The notes beneath the pieces were generated by a model. That model had not been told where the DNA came from, made no database searches, and saw only the letters and a program-made list of their open reading frames with translations. Source: Vacuolonema iberomarrocanum LEGE 07170 (GTDB taxonomy: Bacteria; Cyanobacteriota; Cyanobacteriia; Elainellales; Elainellaceae). From it: 64,000 nucleotides of DNA. The first letter of the stretch is position 1. Every line of letters starts with the position of its first letter. Positions 46,281 through 55,045 of this stretch are shown piece after piece. The stretch covers positions 1-64,000 of the forward strand of contig JADEXA010000023.1 of the NCBI GenBank assembly GCA_015207365.1, given 5' to 3'. A program made the translations under genes and the position numbers.

Positions 46281-46308
46281 GCAGATGAACGCGGATGAAC
46301 GGAGATAG
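46281..46308. repeat. Short dispersed GCAGATGAAC repeat
   Basis: GCAGATGAACGCGGATGAAC followed by GGAGATAG. A variant of the same unit (AAACGCAGACGAACGCAGATGG) lies inside nurA near 49232-49253. Such ATGAACGCAG units are dispersed in many cyanobacterial genomes. Confidence 0.6.
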
Positions 46309-46369
46309 GCTCACACCGATTCTGGATAGAGTGGAAGCGTTTAGTGAAGGGGTATGGATTTGATATAAC

Positions 46370-47161
46370 TTATGCCCCTGCCAGCATGGGTGTGAATTCT
46401 CGAATGATGATGAAGACCGCGACGGCCAGCACGAAGTAGCCAAAGCCTTTTTCCAATTGCTTAGCTGCGACAAAGCGATTGATGTAAGCGCCCAGGATAA
46501 TGCCGCTGCCTGCGGCGATGGTGAAGGACATAAGGAGATCCCACTGGATGGGAACGTTGCCCACGTAGCCTGCAAAGCCGGTGACGGATTTAAGGGCGAG
46601 GATAATGAGGGAGGTGCCAACGGCTTCCTTCATGGGCATGCCTCCCAGCAACACCAGAGCTGGAATCACCAGGAAGCCACCGCCAATGCCAACGAATCCG
46701 GTGAGCATCCCGACGCCCAGCCCTTCGGCGGCGATCGCCCACCATTGCCCGCCATGCATTTCGTCTGGCATCAGCTCGGCTTTGCTGCTGTGCCTTGACC
46801 CTTTGCGGATCATCAGCACCGAGGCAAAGACCATCATGGCGGCAAACACCCCGAGCTGCAGGATGGGTAGAACAGCATCTAGGGAAGCGACCCGTGCCCC
46901 AAGGTACGCCCCGACCATGGCTGGGGGCGCGAACAAGGCAGCGGTTCGAAGGTTGACGTTGCCGTTGCGCCAGTGAGGCAAGACCCCAATCAAACTGGCG
47001 ACACCGACGATAACCAGGGTCATGGCTAATGCGGATTTTGAGGGCACACCCATGATGTAAATCAAGACTGGAGCGGCCAGAATTGAGCCGCCGCCACCGA
47101 TCAGCCCAAGGCTGATGCCGATGGCAACGGCGAGGAGATGACCAAAGATAGAAATTAGCAT
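46370..47161 (-). CDS. TauE/SafE-family sulfite/organosulfonate permease
   Basis: 263 residues with about eight hydrophobic segments and the two paired family motifs (LGLIGGGGSILAAPVL near the N-terminus and LTGFVGIGGGFLVIPALVLL in the middle). Known members export sulfite or sulfoacetate or take up sulfonates. Its position 345 bases from a persulfide-dioxygenase-like gene on the same strand matches BigR-type sulfur-detoxification clusters. That points to sulfite export, but the pairing here is an inference. Confidence 0.88.
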   Translation of the reverse strand: MLISIFGHLLAVAIGISLGLIGGGGSILAAPVLIYIMGVPSKSALAMTLVIVGVASLIGVLPHWRNGNVNLRTAALFAPPAMVGAYLGARVASLDAVLPILQLGVFAAMMVFASVLMIRKGSRHSSKAELMPDEMHGGQWWAIAAEGLGVGMLTGFVGIGGGFLVIPALVLLGGMPMKEAVGTSLIILALKSVTGFAGYVGNVPIQWDLLMSFTIAAGSGIILGAYINRFVAAKQLEKGFGYFVLAVAVFIIIREFTPMLAGA

Positions 47162-47506
47162 TGGCGGGTATTGGATAATTTTTTTGGGAGCGTTGATTGT
47201 CGGTATAAATCCCTGCGGATCCCCCCTAGCCCCTTTTGAGTAAGAGCGACTGTTTATACCGATCTCGGCTATTTCCTAAACGCCTTGCCCGATCCCCCTA
47301 AATCCCCCTTAATAAGGGGGACTTTGAGTCCGGTTCCCCCCTTATTTAAGGGGGGCTGGGGGGATCAAAACCCCAAATCGAGCGAGAGAATTAGGGCTCG
47401 TGTATGAACAGCAGCTAATAAGAGGGGGGGTAGACTCAGCCCCCCTAATCAAAGGGAGCTAGGACGGATCGCACGGGTTTTGGGAGTCAGCCCCGAGGCA
47501 GAGTGC
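47162..47506. other. Intergenic region with a G/C-run palindrome
   Basis: 345 bases. The stretch 47291-47366 is an imperfect palindrome of the common cyanobacterial type (GATCCCCCTAAATCCCCCTT ... AAGGGGGGCTGGGGGGATC). A related fragment starts near 47218. No gene is supported. Confidence 0.6.
47291..47366. repeat. GATCCCCC-type palindromic repeat
   Basis: Arms of C and G runs bounded by GATCCCCC and GGGGGATC, a widely dispersed repeat type in cyanobacteria. It is distinct from families A-C in this window. Confidence 0.75.
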
Positions 47507-48208
47507 CTAGCTGAGCGAAACCGGGAGGCTGCCGCATTGTTGGTTCGCGGGAACGGCTTCCATGATCTTTTTGGGATTAGGCAGATTCAGGTTGGCCATC
47601 ATTTGAATGAAGTTGTGGCGATCGCGCCCCACAAAGCGAGGGTTGAACTGCTTCTCTTCGCTAATGGTGGAAACGGTATGTCCGCGATAGTCATGGCCGG
47701 GATAGACCAGGGTGTCGTCGGGCAGGGTGAAGAGGCGCTGGGTGACGGCGTCGTACATGGCTCCGGCATCGCCGCTCTGGAAGTCGGTGCGACCACAGCC
47801 CCGAATGAATAGCGAGTCCCCCGTGAGTAGGTGCGTGCCATTGACCAAGAAGGCAGCATGGCTATCGGTGTGGCCGAGGGTGGCGATCGCCTCAATCTTC
47901 ACGTTGCCCACCCAAAGAACTTCGCCATCCTGGATATAGCGATTGGCGCATTCAGCTTGAGCATTGGCGGGCACAATACCGTCGCACTCGGTCAGCTCGC
48001 GCAGCTTGCCGGTTCCGGTGATGTGGTCGGCATGGATATGGGTTTCTAGGCAATAGCGTAGGGTCAACCCCAGCTCGTTGAGCAATTTGAAATCGCGCTC
48101 GACTTGCTCCAGCACCGGATCCACCAGGGCGGCATCGCCAGTGATGGGATCGGCGATGAGATAGGTGTAGGTCCAGGTTTCTTGGTCGAACAACTGACGG
48201 AACAACAT
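47507..48208 (-). CDS. Persulfide dioxygenase-like metallo-beta-lactamase fold hydrolase
   Basis: 233 residues of the ETHE1/persulfide-dioxygenase type, which oxidises glutathione persulfide to sulfite using non-heme iron. The metal motif THIHADHITG, then GHTDSH, TGDSLFIRGCGRTDFQ and YPGHDYRG are intact; GCGRTDFQ is typical of the ETHE1 branch. Together with the adjacent TauE/SafE permease (sulfite export) and the bd oxidase it suggests a sulfide-tolerance module. Rhodanese and sulfide:quinone oxidoreductase are not in the window. Confidence 0.88.
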   Translation of the reverse strand: MLFRQLFDQETWTYTYLIADPITGDAALVDPVLEQVERDFKLLNELGLTLRYCLETHIHADHITGTGKLRELTECDGIVPANAQAECANRYIQDGEVLWVGNVKIEAIATLGHTDSHAAFLVNGTHLLTGDSLFIRGCGRTDFQSGDAGAMYDAVTQRLFTLPDDTLVYPGHDYRGHTVSTISEEKQFNPRFVGRDRHNFIQMMANLNLPNPKKIMEAVPANQQCGSLPVSLS

Positions 48209-48638
48209 AACCTTAAAACTCCTTTTACGTGCATATACTCATTTGGTTATAAGTTTGTGAAACGTCGACCCATCTGCTGTCAATCGTTCGGGTTTAGTCG
48301 TTGGCTGAACTGTTGGCTGGGATGCCAGCGATGGACAACGGGCTTTCACAGTACCAGCGATGAACTGTGAGCCTGGGACAGGGACTCACATTCACGCTGT
48401 AGTCATGGCAAGTCGGAGAGACATCGCTGAAGAGCTTTGAGTTATCTAACGACTTTTTGATATAACCAATTAGTAATATAATCCTCTTCTTCTAAAAGTA
48501 AAGAGCGATCGCAACATAAGTTTTCATATTGGCCAGTTCAATGCGTGCTAACGCGGGTCTATTGAAAAAGCTGGCAAAACATTTGTACTGAAAACATGAA
48601 CCTGCGATATGCTGCGGAGTGACGAGTCATGCAGAGCC
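48209..48638. other. Divergent intergenic region before nurA
   Basis: About 430 bases. It contains AT-rich segments (TTTGGTTATAAGTTTGTG near 48243 and TGATATAACCAATTAGTAAT near 48459) that share an inverted GGTTATA/TATAACC core. These could be regulator sites for the sulfur genes, but I cannot assign them. No gene is supported. Confidence 0.4.
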
Positions 48639-49976
48639 ATGCTGGATTTGATGAAACTGGCGCGGCAAATGCCAGATATTGGGCAGCACCTCAACGCGGA
48701 GGCGATCGCCATCCAGTCGCGTTTGGAGCGGGCGGAGCGGTTGTTGCGGGGGGCGCGGCAGCAGCAAACCGAGTTGCAGAACTTACAAAGCTTGTGGGGC
48801 GATCGCCTGGGGTTTAGTGCGGCTACGCCTCAGGAGCCGCTGGATACGCGCATTCCCATCACCCTTGCCCCTAATCAGCACACCGTTCTGGCAACCGATG
48901 GCTCACAAATTGCGCCCAGCCACCACGAAATTGCCTACTGCTACTTGATCAATATCGGGCGCATCGTTTTGCACTACGGACAAAATCGCCATCCGCTGCT
49001 CGACAGCCTGCCCGAAGTCTTTTATCGGGCGGAGGATTTGCATCGATCGCGGCAATGGGGCATCCGTACGGAGGAATGGATGGGGCATTGCCGCACGGCG
49101 TCTGAGGCGACAGCTCTAGCGGAGTTGGCGGAAAGCTTGTTTCCGGACAGTGGGCAGCGGGATGGGGCGGGGGAATCTGAGACGGGAGAGAAACGGCGAG
49201 GAAAAGCGCGGGGCAAATCTCAGAACGTGGATAAACGCAGACGAACGCAGATGGAGGAGACGGTTGCGGGCGCGGGGCAGGTGCCGTTGGATTTCGGACG
49301 AACGGGGACTCCGCCTGTGCTGGCGATGGTGGATGGTTCCCTCACCCACTGGTTTTTGGAGCCGCTGCCGAATGAAGCGCGCGATCGCATCCTTACGCCG
49401 ATTCTGGAAGCTTGGGAGACGCTGCGGAGGTTGCGGGTGCCGTTGGTGGGCTATATCAGTGCGGCGCGGAGTGGTGAAGCGCTTAACTTTTTGCGGCTGC
49501 ATACCTGTCCTAAAGAGCAACCCGATTGTCAGACGCACTGCCCGGGTCAGACGGATAATGCACCCTGCCAGGTGTTTGCGCCGCTACGGGACACGGCGCT
49601 ATGGAATATCTTGCTGGAACCGGGGCAACGCAGTGCTATCTGGCGTAGTTCGGCGCGTGTGCTGGAGTGGTATGACCATCACCGCACCTATTTTTGCTAT
49701 GTCAATGTAGGGGCGGAGATTGCGCGGGTGGAGTTTCCGGCTTGGGTGGCGGAGGATGCGGTGCTGCTGGATACAGCGCTGAGCCTGATGCTGGCGCAGG
49801 TGCAGAAGGGGTTTGGCTATCCGGTGGCGCTGGCGGAGGCGCATAACCAGGCGGTGGTGCGGGGGGGCGATCGCGCCCGTTTTTTTGCCCTGCTGGAGCA
49901 GCAAATGATTCGCGCGGGTTTGAAGAATATTGGCACGTCGTACAAAGAAGCCCGAAAACGAGGGAGTATCGCCTAA
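48639..49976 (+). CDS. nurA: DNA repair nuclease NurA-domain protein
   Basis: About 445 residues from the ATG at 48639 (MLDLMKLARQMPDIGQHL is the family N-terminus); the frame opens at 48609. NurA is a 5'-to-3' nuclease working with the HerA helicase in end resection in archaea and some bacteria. The metal-binding segments TDGSQIAPSHHE and MVDGSLTHW are present. Between them lies a low-complexity stretch (about residues 170-215, GAGESETGEKRRGKARGKSQ then NVDKRRRTQMEE). It is partly encoded by the dispersed GAACGCAGAT repeat, which looks like an in-frame insertion. No HerA is in the window. Confidence 0.85.
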   Translation: MLDLMKLARQMPDIGQHLNAEAIAIQSRLERAERLLRGARQQQTELQNLQSLWGDRLGFSAATPQEPLDTRIPITLAPNQHTVLATDGSQIAPSHHEIAYCYLINIGRIVLHYGQNRHPLLDSLPEVFYRAEDLHRSRQWGIRTEEWMGHCRTASEATALAELAESLFPDSGQRDGAGESETGEKRRGKARGKSQNVDKRRRTQMEETVAGAGQVPLDFGRTGTPPVLAMVDGSLTHWFLEPLPNEARDRILTPILEAWETLRRLRVPLVGYISAARSGEALNFLRLHTCPKEQPDCQTHCPGQTDNAPCQVFAPLRDTALWNILLEPGQRSAIWRSSARVLEWYDHHRTYFCYVNVGAEIARVEFPAWVAEDAVLLDTALSLMLAQVQKGFGYPVALAEAHNQAVVRGGDRARFFALLEQQMIRAGLKNIGTSYKEARKRGSIA

Positions 49977-50078
49977 ATCCTCCTAAAGAGGTAGGTTTTT
50001 GGATTTTCTCCATACTCCGAAAATCTTGTAGCACTGCTAGGCTAAAGCCAGAACCCCTTATCTCCCCTGCGATCGCCC

Positions 50079-51731
50079 ATGTTTGTCAAGCTTGTTAAGA
50101 CCAGTTCGCGTCAGGCCGAAATCGCGGAAGTTGTGCTGCGAAATGGTTGGGACTACATGCGCGGTTTGCTGACAGTTGGCAAAGCCGACGAGCCAAAACT
50201 ACCGCCGCCTGCGGTTTTACGCAATATTCTGGTGGAATTGGGTCCCGTTTATGTCAAGTTAGGGCAACTGCTCAGCACCCGTCCAGATCTTCTGCCCACG
50301 GCCTATCTCGATGAACTTAGCAGCTTGCAATCTAATGTGCCTCCGGTTCCCTGGAGCGCAATTGAGGGGTTATTGATTCGAGAAATGGGCAAACCCATTA
50401 ACGAAGCCTTTCAGGAATTTGACTCAACACCCATTGCCGCAGGTTCGATCGCTCAAACCCATCAGGCCACCATGCGAGATGGACGCACGGTGGCTGTTAA
50501 GGTGCAGCGCCCCGGTTTAGAACCCCTGGTCGATCAAGACATTGCCTTAATCAAGTTCATTGCGGGGCTGGTCGCACAGACAGATTTTGGTGAATTTTAC
50601 GATATCGAATCCCTAGCGGATGAGTTTGCTCAGGCGCTTTGGGCAGAATTGAATTTCACAAAGGAGGCGCGGTCCACAGACAAACTACGCCAGAACCTCA
50701 CCACAAGCCGCTGGTTTGATGCAGAACGACTGACCGTCCCCGAAATCGTTTGGCCGCTGACCTCCGAGAAGGTGTTGGTGATGGAATGGCTAGACGGGCA
50801 GCCGTTGCTGAAAGCCCAGCGCGATGAGTCTCTCGACCTGAGCCGCGATACGGAAGAACAGCGAGCACTCGCCAAAATGCTTTTGCGGGCGTTCTTTCAG
50901 CAAATTTGTCTAGATGGCTTTTTCCATGCTGACCCTCATCCCGGCAACCTGTTCTACCTCAGGGATGGCCGGGTTGCACTGTTGGACTGTGGCATGGTTG
51001 GTCGCCTGGATCCGCGCACCCAGGAGGTTTTGCTGGAAATGATTCTAGCGATTGTCAGTCTGGATGCGCGGCGATGCGCCCAACTCACCCTGGATTTGGC
51101 TCCCTCTCCCAACCCCGTCAATTTGGCGCAACTGGAAGCGGACTACGATCGCCTGTTACGCGTGTATTACAGCAGTAACCTGGCCGATCTGAACTTCAGC
51201 GAATTGTTCTATGAGGTGCTCCAAGCAGCGCGAGAAAATCACATCCGCATCCCCGGCAACTTGGGGTTGTGTGCCAAAGCGATCGCCAACCTTGAAGGCA
51301 TTGCCAGTAGCCTCGACCCGGCCTTCAATTTCCCAGAGCAGGTGCGCCCGTTGATGAGCGATGTTTTCCGCCAACAGCTCCAGGGCAGCGCACCGTTGCC
51401 GATGCTCCTCCGCACCGTGCTGGATGTCAAAAACCTGACGATGCAATCACCCCGGCAGATAGAACTGTTCCTCGATCGCCTCACATCCGAGACGTTGCAG
51501 TGGAATGTCAATCTACGCGATTTCGATACGCTGGGCCGAGGCATCGATCGCGCGGCCAATCGCCTTTCCTTCAGCATCCTTGTCGGCTCACTGATCATGG
51601 GTGCCGCTATTATTTCCAGCAACACCCAACTCACTCAGGTTTACTGGGTCAGCGATTTCCTTTTTGCCACGGCCAGCTTGCTAGGTCTGTGGTTGGTCTT
51701 CAGTATTCTGCGCGCGGGGAGCCTGCGCTAG
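50079..51731 (+). CDS. ABC1/AarF/UbiB-family atypical kinase
   Basis: 550 residues of the AarF/UbiB family, atypical kinases/ATPases linked to quinone or lipid metabolism and, in photosynthetic organisms, to plastoquinone and stress responses. Hallmarks are VYVKLGQLLSTRPDLLP, the Ala-rich loop AAGSIAQTHQA, FFHADPHPGN and LLDCGMVG. Two C-terminal hydrophobic segments (SFSILVGSLIMGAAII and FLFATASLLGLWLVFSI) would anchor it in a membrane. It starts 102 bases after nurA. Confidence 0.93.
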   Translation: MFVKLVKTSSRQAEIAEVVLRNGWDYMRGLLTVGKADEPKLPPPAVLRNILVELGPVYVKLGQLLSTRPDLLPTAYLDELSSLQSNVPPVPWSAIEGLLIREMGKPINEAFQEFDSTPIAAGSIAQTHQATMRDGRTVAVKVQRPGLEPLVDQDIALIKFIAGLVAQTDFGEFYDIESLADEFAQALWAELNFTKEARSTDKLRQNLTTSRWFDAERLTVPEIVWPLTSEKVLVMEWLDGQPLLKAQRDESLDLSRDTEEQRALAKMLLRAFFQQICLDGFFHADPHPGNLFYLRDGRVALLDCGMVGRLDPRTQEVLLEMILAIVSLDARRCAQLTLDLAPSPNPVNLAQLEADYDRLLRVYYSSNLADLNFSELFYEVLQAARENHIRIPGNLGLCAKAIANLEGIASSLDPAFNFPEQVRPLMSDVFRQQLQGSAPLPMLLRTVLDVKNLTMQSPRQIELFLDRLTSETLQWNVNLRDFDTLGRGIDRAANRLSFSILVGSLIMGAAIISSNTQLTQVYWVSDFLFATASLLGLWLVFSILRAGSLR

Positions 51732-51754
51732 CGATCGCCCCTACCCTCACTGGC

Positions 51755-51868
51755 CTTAGTACAGGTTAAAAACCAGAGAACCCTTGATTTTGGGTAGCGC
51801 GGGCATTGCCCGCGCTACCCAAAATCAAGGGTTTTAGTTGGGGTTTAATTTTTTGTCCTGTACTAAGA
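51755..51868. mobile_element. Nested-palindrome MITE-like element
   Basis: The ends are CTTAGTACAGG and CCTGTACTAAG, an 11-base inverted pair. Inside, AACCCTTGATTTTGGGTAGC (arm 51779-51804) pairs perfectly with its complement around a 3-base loop. Its design (AT-rich ends, GC-rich palindromic centre, about 100 bases) resembles families A and B, but no second copy lies in the window. Confidence 0.75.
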
Positions 51869-52009
51869 GCACTGGCGATCGGCAAACCGCTTAAGTTAAC
51901 GTTGGTGAGGATTTTCTTATCCAGCGTAAGATGCGTTAGCGTCAGCGTAACGCATCGAAGTGCCGCAGCCATACAACGATTTAACTGAATTCAATAAGCA
52001 AGGAACGGG

Positions 52010-53359
52010 ATGGAAACACTCGAATTATTACGAGCCGGAAAATTAGCAGGAAGCCAACGGCTCAATTTGTCCTGTGGTCTCACAGAAATTCCCTCCGAAG
52101 TTTTTGAACTGGCTGAATCCCTAGAGATTCTCGACCTGTCCAGAAATCAGCTCCATTCAATTCCAGATGAGATTGCAAATTTAAAGAAACTCCGCGCTAT
52201 TTTTCTCAATAATAATCAGTTTGAGCAGGTTCCAGAGGTGCTTGCTCAATGCCCAAGCCTTTCAATTATTAGTCTGCGGTCTAATAAGATTTCTCACATT
52301 AATGAAGCAACACTTTCTCCTCAACTTCGCTGGTTAATTTTGACGGATAACCAACTCGAAGCATTGCCAGTGAGCATGGGCAACTTGGGTAAATTACAAA
52401 AACTGATGCTGGCGGGAAATCAGTTGCGATCGCTCCCCGAATCGATGACAAACTGCCATAACTTGGAGCTTTTGCGTATCGCTGCCAACCAGCTTGACAC
52501 CTTTCCGGAATGGCTTCTCTCGTTGCCGCGTCTATCCTGGCTAGCCTATTCTGGGAATCCGTTTTGCGACACATTTCAAGGTCGTCAGGTTGGCTCTTCC
52601 TCTGATGCCTCGTCTCTGTCTCTAGTTCCTTGGACGCATTTGGATGTGGGTGAGGTGTTGGGGCAAGGAGCATCTGGAATTATTTCAAAAGCAACCTGGA
52701 AAACTGCCCCTGAAGCTGCCCAAGATGTAGCAGTCAAAGTGTTCAAAGGTAGCCTCACTAGCGATGGGTTTCCAGCCGATGAAATGCAAGCCTGCATCAC
52801 GGCGGGAAGCCATGACCACCTCATCAGCACCATTGGAAAAATCACAGATCATCCTGAACAAAAAGAGGGCTTGTTGTTTCCCTTTATTCCGCCAAGCTAT
52901 GAGAAATTAGGCTATCCACCCAATCTTGATACCTGTACGCGGGATACCTATTTGCCAGACGCCGCATTTATCATTCCAACGATTTTGAAAATTGTAAAAA
53001 GTATTTCTGCGGCGGCAAATCACCTCCATGAAAAGGGCATCATGCATGGCGATCTCTATCCTCACAACATTTTGTTTGATGCTGAGGGAACGAGTTATTT
53101 AGGGGACTTTGGGGCCGCTTCTTTTTACGATCGCACGCACAAGACAATCGCTCCTGCTCTGGAACGAATGGAAGTGCGCGCCTTTGGTTGCATGCTGGAA
53201 GATCTGCTCGATCGCTGCACCTCCGGTTCCGACCCAGATGCTGTTTCGGAAGGGACAGTGAACCAGCTCCGCCAAATGCAACAGCGTTGTATGGGCATGG
53301 TTCTGGGCGATCGCCCTCTATTTACCGAGCTATCGGCAGAAATCGATGCTCTTTTATAA
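52010..53359 (+). CDS. Leucine-rich-repeat protein kinase
   Basis: 449 residues. About seven LRRs (residues 15-185; for example LEILDLSRNQLHSIPDEI and LQKLMLAGNQLRSLPESM) are followed directly by a protein kinase domain (about 205-449). The kinase has the glycine loop GEVLGQGASG, the ATP-binding lysine in VAVKVFKG, the catalytic loop MHGDLYPHN and GDFGAAS in place of DFG at its usual site. No membrane segment or signal peptide is visible, so it is probably a cytoplasmic Hanks-type kinase. The LRR part likely binds a protein partner. It resembles widespread bacterial LRR-kinases of unknown target. Confidence 0.9.
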   Translation: METLELLRAGKLAGSQRLNLSCGLTEIPSEVFELAESLEILDLSRNQLHSIPDEIANLKKLRAIFLNNNQFEQVPEVLAQCPSLSIISLRSNKISHINEATLSPQLRWLILTDNQLEALPVSMGNLGKLQKLMLAGNQLRSLPESMTNCHNLELLRIAANQLDTFPEWLLSLPRLSWLAYSGNPFCDTFQGRQVGSSSDASSLSLVPWTHLDVGEVLGQGASGIISKATWKTAPEAAQDVAVKVFKGSLTSDGFPADEMQACITAGSHDHLISTIGKITDHPEQKEGLLFPFIPPSYEKLGYPPNLDTCTRDTYLPDAAFIIPTILKIVKSISAAANHLHEKGIMHGDLYPHNILFDAEGTSYLGDFGAASFYDRTHKTIAPALERMEVRAFGCMLEDLLDRCTSGSDPDAVSEGTVNQLRQMQQRCMGMVLGDRPLFTELSAEIDALL

Positions 53360-53457
53360 ACAAGTGGTAGAACAGGTGGCTCCATCTCAAATCCATTGTT
53401 CGCTGATTGCGCTAGCGTAGGATTGCTGTTCAAACATAGTTTTGGTTGGATCTCATC

Positions 53458-54852
53458 GTGATAGCGAAGCGCTTGGTTGGGTGGTGTGGCATTGTTCTGG
53501 CGGCGACGATACCGCTGGCTGCTTGCACAGGCGGCAATTTGGAGCAGTCCCTTGCCCCCGATCCACAATTGCAGTCAGGGGAAGCCACGGACGGTCTGAC
53601 AGTGACTGCCTCCTTGCCGCCTGACTTCCCCGCAGAAATTCCCCCCTATCCAGGAGCGGCATTGCAGGCAGTGACCAGTGAGGCCAGCGGAACGGAAGGC
53701 GCAACGCAGGTTGTAACACGCTGGGCGACGCGGGACAGCCAGGAAGAGGTGATGCAGTTCTACCAGGCCGCCTTTGAGCAACAGGGTTGGGAGTTGGTGT
53801 CGGAGGATGACACTCGCCTGGTAGCGCAGCAAGGCGACCTGGATGTGCAGTTTGAGTTAGTTCCTGCGGCTTCCGGTACGGATGCGGAGACGACGGAGGA
53901 GACTCCGGACGCATCTCCCGATGCTGCTCAAGATGAGGCTGAGAATACGGCGCAGGCCGAGGATGATGCGCAGCCCGAGGATGGTGCGCAGGCCGAGGAT
54001 GCGGCGATCGCCGCATTCACCCTTGCCTATATCAGAGGCACCGAGGCACAGGGCGAGGATACGACGGCGACCGATCCATCTCCGACGACGGATGAACCAC
54101 TGACTGATGATTGGGCGAACCGCCCATCTGCCCCTGCTTCACCAACACCAAGCCGTTCATCCCGTCCAATCGGCACCGCAGTTAGCTTTAGTGATTTGGA
54201 TGACGCGCCTGCCGATTTTCAACCCTACATCACTGACCTGGCGGCTTTGGGTATCCTCAATGGCACGCAACAAGGTACGTTTCAACCCAACGAAACCGTG
54301 ACCCGTCGGGCTTATGCGCGTTGGTTGCTGGAAACCAACAATCAGCTCTTTAGTGACCAACCGCAAAAACAGATTCGGCGGGCGATCGCCAGCGATTCCC
54401 CGACCTTTCAGGATGTGCCCTCCTCTGATCCAGACTTCGGCATTATCCAGGGGCTGGCCAATGCGGGGCTGATTCCCAGTCCCTTGTCGGGTAACAGCAC
54501 GGTGGTGCGCTTCCGCCCCGATGCGCCCCTCACTCGCGAAGAGCTGATCCTCTGGAAAGTGCCGCTGGATACTCGCCAACCCCTGCCCGATGTCACCCTA
54601 CAGGCATTGCAGGACACCTGGGGCTTTCAGGATGCCGGGCAGATTGACCCCCGAGCTCAGCGAGCCGTGTTGGCCGATTTTCAAAATGGCGATCGCTCCA
54701 ACATTCGGCGGGCATTTGGGTTCACAACCCTATTTCAGCCGGACAAGACTGTCACCCGTGCAGAGGCAGCAGCGGTACTCTGGCAATTTGGCACCGAAGG
54801 CGACGGCATGACAGCTAGAGAAGCGACCAATAGCGACGCGCAACCCCAATAA
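53458..54852 (+). CDS. SLH-domain lipoprotein
   Basis: About 464 residues from a GTG at 53458; a TTG at 53446 would add four. A lipobox-type signal (IVLAATIPLAAC) precedes an Asp/Glu/Ala-rich region. A small domain (about 55-135, IPPYPGAALQAVTSE ... VMQFYQAAFEQQGWELVSED) comes next, then a long acidic linker. Three SLH motifs follow (FSDLDDAPADFQPYI..., FQDVPSSDPDFGIIQ..., and a third near residues 400-460, LFQPDKTVTRAEAAAVLWQF). SLH modules bind secondary cell-wall polymers, so the protein is likely lipid-anchored and bound to peptidoglycan. It lies about 100 bases after the LRR-kinase. Confidence 0.87.
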   Translation: MIAKRLVGWCGIVLAATIPLAACTGGNLEQSLAPDPQLQSGEATDGLTVTASLPPDFPAEIPPYPGAALQAVTSEASGTEGATQVVTRWATRDSQEEVMQFYQAAFEQQGWELVSEDDTRLVAQQGDLDVQFELVPAASGTDAETTEETPDASPDAAQDEAENTAQAEDDAQPEDGAQAEDAAIAAFTLAYIRGTEAQGEDTTATDPSPTTDEPLTDDWANRPSAPASPTPSRSSRPIGTAVSFSDLDDAPADFQPYITDLAALGILNGTQQGTFQPNETVTRRAYARWLLETNNQLFSDQPQKQIRRAIASDSPTFQDVPSSDPDFGIIQGLANAGLIPSPLSGNSTVVRFRPDAPLTREELILWKVPLDTRQPLPDVTLQALQDTWGFQDAGQIDPRAQRAVLADFQNGDRSNIRRAFGFTTLFQPDKTVTRAEAAAVLWQFGTEGDGMTAREATNSDAQPQ

Positions 54853-55045
54853 TGGAATAATGGCTGTTTTTGCATCGACTTCACAGCCAAGTTTTACTAA
54901 AAGAATGGAACGCCTCAAATCAGCGGCGGCAGACAAACTTCAACCCCAAACTAGCCCCTTTCAACCGTCCGCTGCATTTGAATTGTTCGGCGGCGATCGC
55001 ATTTGATCCAACTTTAATTTAAATAAGTAAGTGTACAGTTTATGT

